DNA from: DATKCN01 sp035513175
GTDB taxonomy: Bacteria; Chloroflexota; Chloroflexia; Thermomicrobiales; CFX8
Direction: 5' to 3'
Length of the DNA: 5,902 nucleotides
Assembly (NCBI GenBank): GCA_035513175.1
Contig: DATKCN010000060.1
Coordinates: 1-5,902, forward strand
Shown: positions 4,662-5,902 of the stretch, one piece after another
How the letters are laid out: every line of letters begins with the position of its first letter
How positions within the stretch are numbered: the stretch's first letter is position 1
Made by a program: the position numbers and the translations under genes
Notes under the pieces: generated by a model
The model's database searches: none
Told to the model about the DNA's origin: nothing
What the model saw: the letters and a program-made list of their open reading frames with translations, nothing else

Positions 4662-5809
4662 GCGCTACCCCGGTCGGGACGATCGGAGCGCTCGGCGCGT
4701 TCGGAGCGCTCGGCGGCGATCTCCTGCTCGGCGGCGCGGCGCGCGTCGGTAATGGCTTCCATCTCCGCCTGCGCCTGATCGAGACGCGTGCGCGAGCGCA
4801 GCTCGTGCAGGTGCCAGACCTCGCGGCGCAGCTTGGTGGCGACTTCCCGAATCTCGTCGACCCTGAGGTCGACGACGCTGAGACGGTACGCCAGCTCCCG
4901 GTCGACGTCGGCGAGGCTATCAGCGCGCGCGCTGAGGCGCTCGTGGCGCTGCTCGGCAAGCTGGCGCAGATCGCGCACGGCGGTGTCGGACTGGCGACGA
5001 GCCTCGTCGACCCGCTCGCCGAGCAGCTCGTCGCGCTCGACCGACTGGCCGGTATAGCGCAGGATGTCCTCCTGGATCTGGCCGGCGAGCTGCGCCATCT
5101 CTTCCAGCGCCGGGTCGATGTGGAGAATCGCGCCCTCGATGTCCTCGATGCGCCCGTCGATCTGCGCGGCGAGGGCCTTCTGCTCGTCGATGCGCAGCGA
5201 CAGGTTTTTGGTGTCCTGATCGACCTCGGCCATGCGACGGCGGACATCCTGCTCGACGATCTTGACGCCATCCTCGGCCTGCTGCAATTCACGGCGGGTC
5301 TGCTCGAGATCGGTGCGCAGGCTCTCGATCGAGTCGCGCACAACCTGGGTGACGCCGGTGTTGCGCTCGGCCAGGGCGGCGATATGGTCGATGACGGTGC
5401 GCAGCTCGTCGTAGCGACGTTCCTCGTCGTCGGTGGTGTCGCGGCCGCGCCGGAGTGTTTCGACGATCTCGGTCACGTGAGCCTGCAGCGAGCGGATCGG
5501 GCGGGCGGTCTCGTCGATGCGGGCATCCATGTCGGTGAGCGACTGGCGCATGCGGGAATCCTCGAGCTGGCGGGCCTGCAACGTCTGGTTGATTTCCTGC
5601 TTCTGCTGCTCGCTGGTGGTGCGCACCTGGGCCAGCGCCAGCTCGTAGGTACGGAAGGAGTCCTCGTTGCGGGCCTGGCGGGCGGTCAGCTCGCGCACCT
5701 GGCTGCGCATCTCGTCGAGCTGCTGTTGCAGCGTGATGATGCGCGCCTCGTCGCGCCGGCGGCGATCGTCCTCGCGACCCAGATCTCGTGTGTCGGACCG
5801 TGCGCTCAT
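4658..5809 (-). CDS. coiled-coil protein encoded between hisA and hisF, unknown function
   Basis: This encodes 383 residues, almost all charged or polar and rich in E, R, Q, D, A and L, with no cysteine, signal peptide or membrane segment. Leucine, isoleucine and valine recur at heptad spacing from about residue 24 to 355 (for example IITLQQQLDEMRSQVRELTA, then segments around DMDARIDETARPIRSLQAHV and LSLRIDEQKALAAQIDGRIE). This predicts a long, mostly continuous parallel coiled coil. The ends are short and basic/acidic; the C-terminus has a repeat, AERSERAERSDR. The ATG at 5809-5807 is preferred over one 11 codons upstream because GGGAG lies 5 bases before it and it overlaps the hisA stop as ATGA. 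The stop overlaps the hisF start as GTGA. Co-translation with hisA and hisF is clear, but no enzyme domain is present. It may be a scaffold or a cell-structure protein that merely shares the operon. SMC-like or Apo-A/E-like matches would be composition-driven. Confidence 0.8.
   Translation of the reverse strand: MSARSDTRDLGREDDRRRRDEARIITLQQQLDEMRSQVRELTARQARNEDSFRTYELALAQVRTTSEQQKQEINQTLQARQLEDSRMRQSLTDMDARIDETARPIRSLQAHVTEIVETLRRGRDTTDDEERRYDELRTVIDHIAALAERNTGVTQVVRDSIESLRTDLEQTRRELQQAEDGVKIVEQDVRRRMAEVDQDTKNLSLRIDEQKALAAQIDGRIEDIEGAILHIDPALEEMAQLAGQIQEDILRYTGQSVERDELLGERVDEARRQSDTAVRDLRQLAEQRHERLSARADSLADVDRELAYRLSVVDLRVDEIREVATKLRREVWHLHELRSRTRLDQAQAEMEAITDARRAAEQEIAAERSERAERSDRPDRGSA
4683..4715. 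repeat. short direct repeat in the 3' end of the coiled-coil gene
   Basis: The 15-mer TCGGAGCGCTCGGCG occurs at 4683-4697 and again at 4701-4715, a period of 18 bases. In the minus-strand frame it encodes two copies of a six-residue unit (AERSER then AERSDR). It is probably a slippage-type tandem duplication that extended the charged C-terminal tail by whole codons. Confidence 0.7.
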
Positions 5810-5902
5810 GCCAGCTCCCGCGCCTTGACGTCGATGACCCAATCCGCATCCCGCAACACGATGTCACCGGTGTACAGCGCCCGGCCGACGATGGCCTCAG
5901 CA
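5806..5902 (-). CDS. hisA: 3' end of hisA-like isomerase gene (partial)
   Basis: The last 31 codons of a gene enter from the right edge and end at TGA (5808-5806). The translation begins AEAIVGRALYTGDI and ends KARELA. The IVGRALY-G motif is the C-terminal phosphate-binding strand and loop of HisA, the ProFAR isomerase, a TIM barrel related to HisF. HisA makes PRFAR, the substrate of HisF. Operon position next to hisF supports this. The gene overlaps the ATG of the coiled-coil gene by 4 bases (ATGA). Because only the tail is visible, another HisA/HisF-type barrel cannot be fully excluded. Confidence 0.75.
   Translation of the reverse strand, partial: AEAIVGRALYTGDIVLRDADWVIDVKARELA

Noticed and set aside
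3639..4778. 379-codon open frame on the + strand
   Set aside because: It is antisense to hisF, the membrane protein gene and the coiled-coil gene. HisF is unambiguous, and the + frame has no SD or domain.
4585..5343. 252-codon minus-strand frame rich in Ser, Arg, Pro and Ala
   Set aside because: It is a shifted frame of the coiled-coil gene, whose own frame has clear heptad patterning and proper start and stop overlaps.
5807..5842. ATG start at 5842 for the coiled-coil gene
   Set aside because: It would overlap hisA by more than 30 bases and has a weaker SD context. The ATG at 5809 has GGGAG and an ATGA overlap.

Overview
The window is GC-rich bacterial chromosomal DNA with good Shine-Dalgarno (SD) sequences, canonical -35/-10 promoters, GTG and TTG starts, and tight 4-base gene overlaps. 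The gene content is his biosynthesis genes, a secreted NlpC/P60 protein with SH3b repeats, a DUF4383 membrane protein and a cysteine-rich winged-helix regulator of the COG2345 type. This suggests a GC-rich soil or thermophilic lineage such as Chloroflexota (Thermomicrobia-like) or an actinobacterium. The phylum is inference; no marker gene in the window settles it.

Layout. (1) Positions 1-111 hold the 3' end of an unidentified + strand gene. It ends at a long hairpin shared with a convergent regulator gene (225-881, -). (2) The regulator is divergent from a small four-helix DUF4383-type membrane protein gene (1048-1440, +). The 166-bp gap contains a near-consensus promoter with two nested inverted repeats over its -35 box, and an extended -10 promoter for the regulator. 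(3) A perfect 12-bp hairpin separates the DUF4383 gene from a convergent gene for a secreted SH3b-NlpC/P60 cell-wall hydrolase (1553-2914, -). This gene has a TTG start and a leader of about 390 nt that is full of hairpins. The last hairpin buries its ribosome binding site. (4) Positions 3387-5902 are a leftward operon: hisA (3' end only), an all-coiled-coil protein, hisF and a four-helix membrane protein. The first three genes are joined by ATGA and GTGA overlaps.

How the genes work together. HisF and HisA catalyse neighbouring steps of histidine biosynthesis. The coiled-coil gene between them is translationally coupled to both but has no obvious histidine role. The regulator probably controls itself and the DUF4383 gene through the shared operator. 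The hydrolase is probably controlled at transcription (a dyad within its promoter) and at translation (the structured leader).

The most interesting candidates are the uncharacterised hydrolase leader with its SD-sequestering hairpin, the coiled-coil gene inside the his operon, and the regulator/DUF4383 pair with its nested operator.
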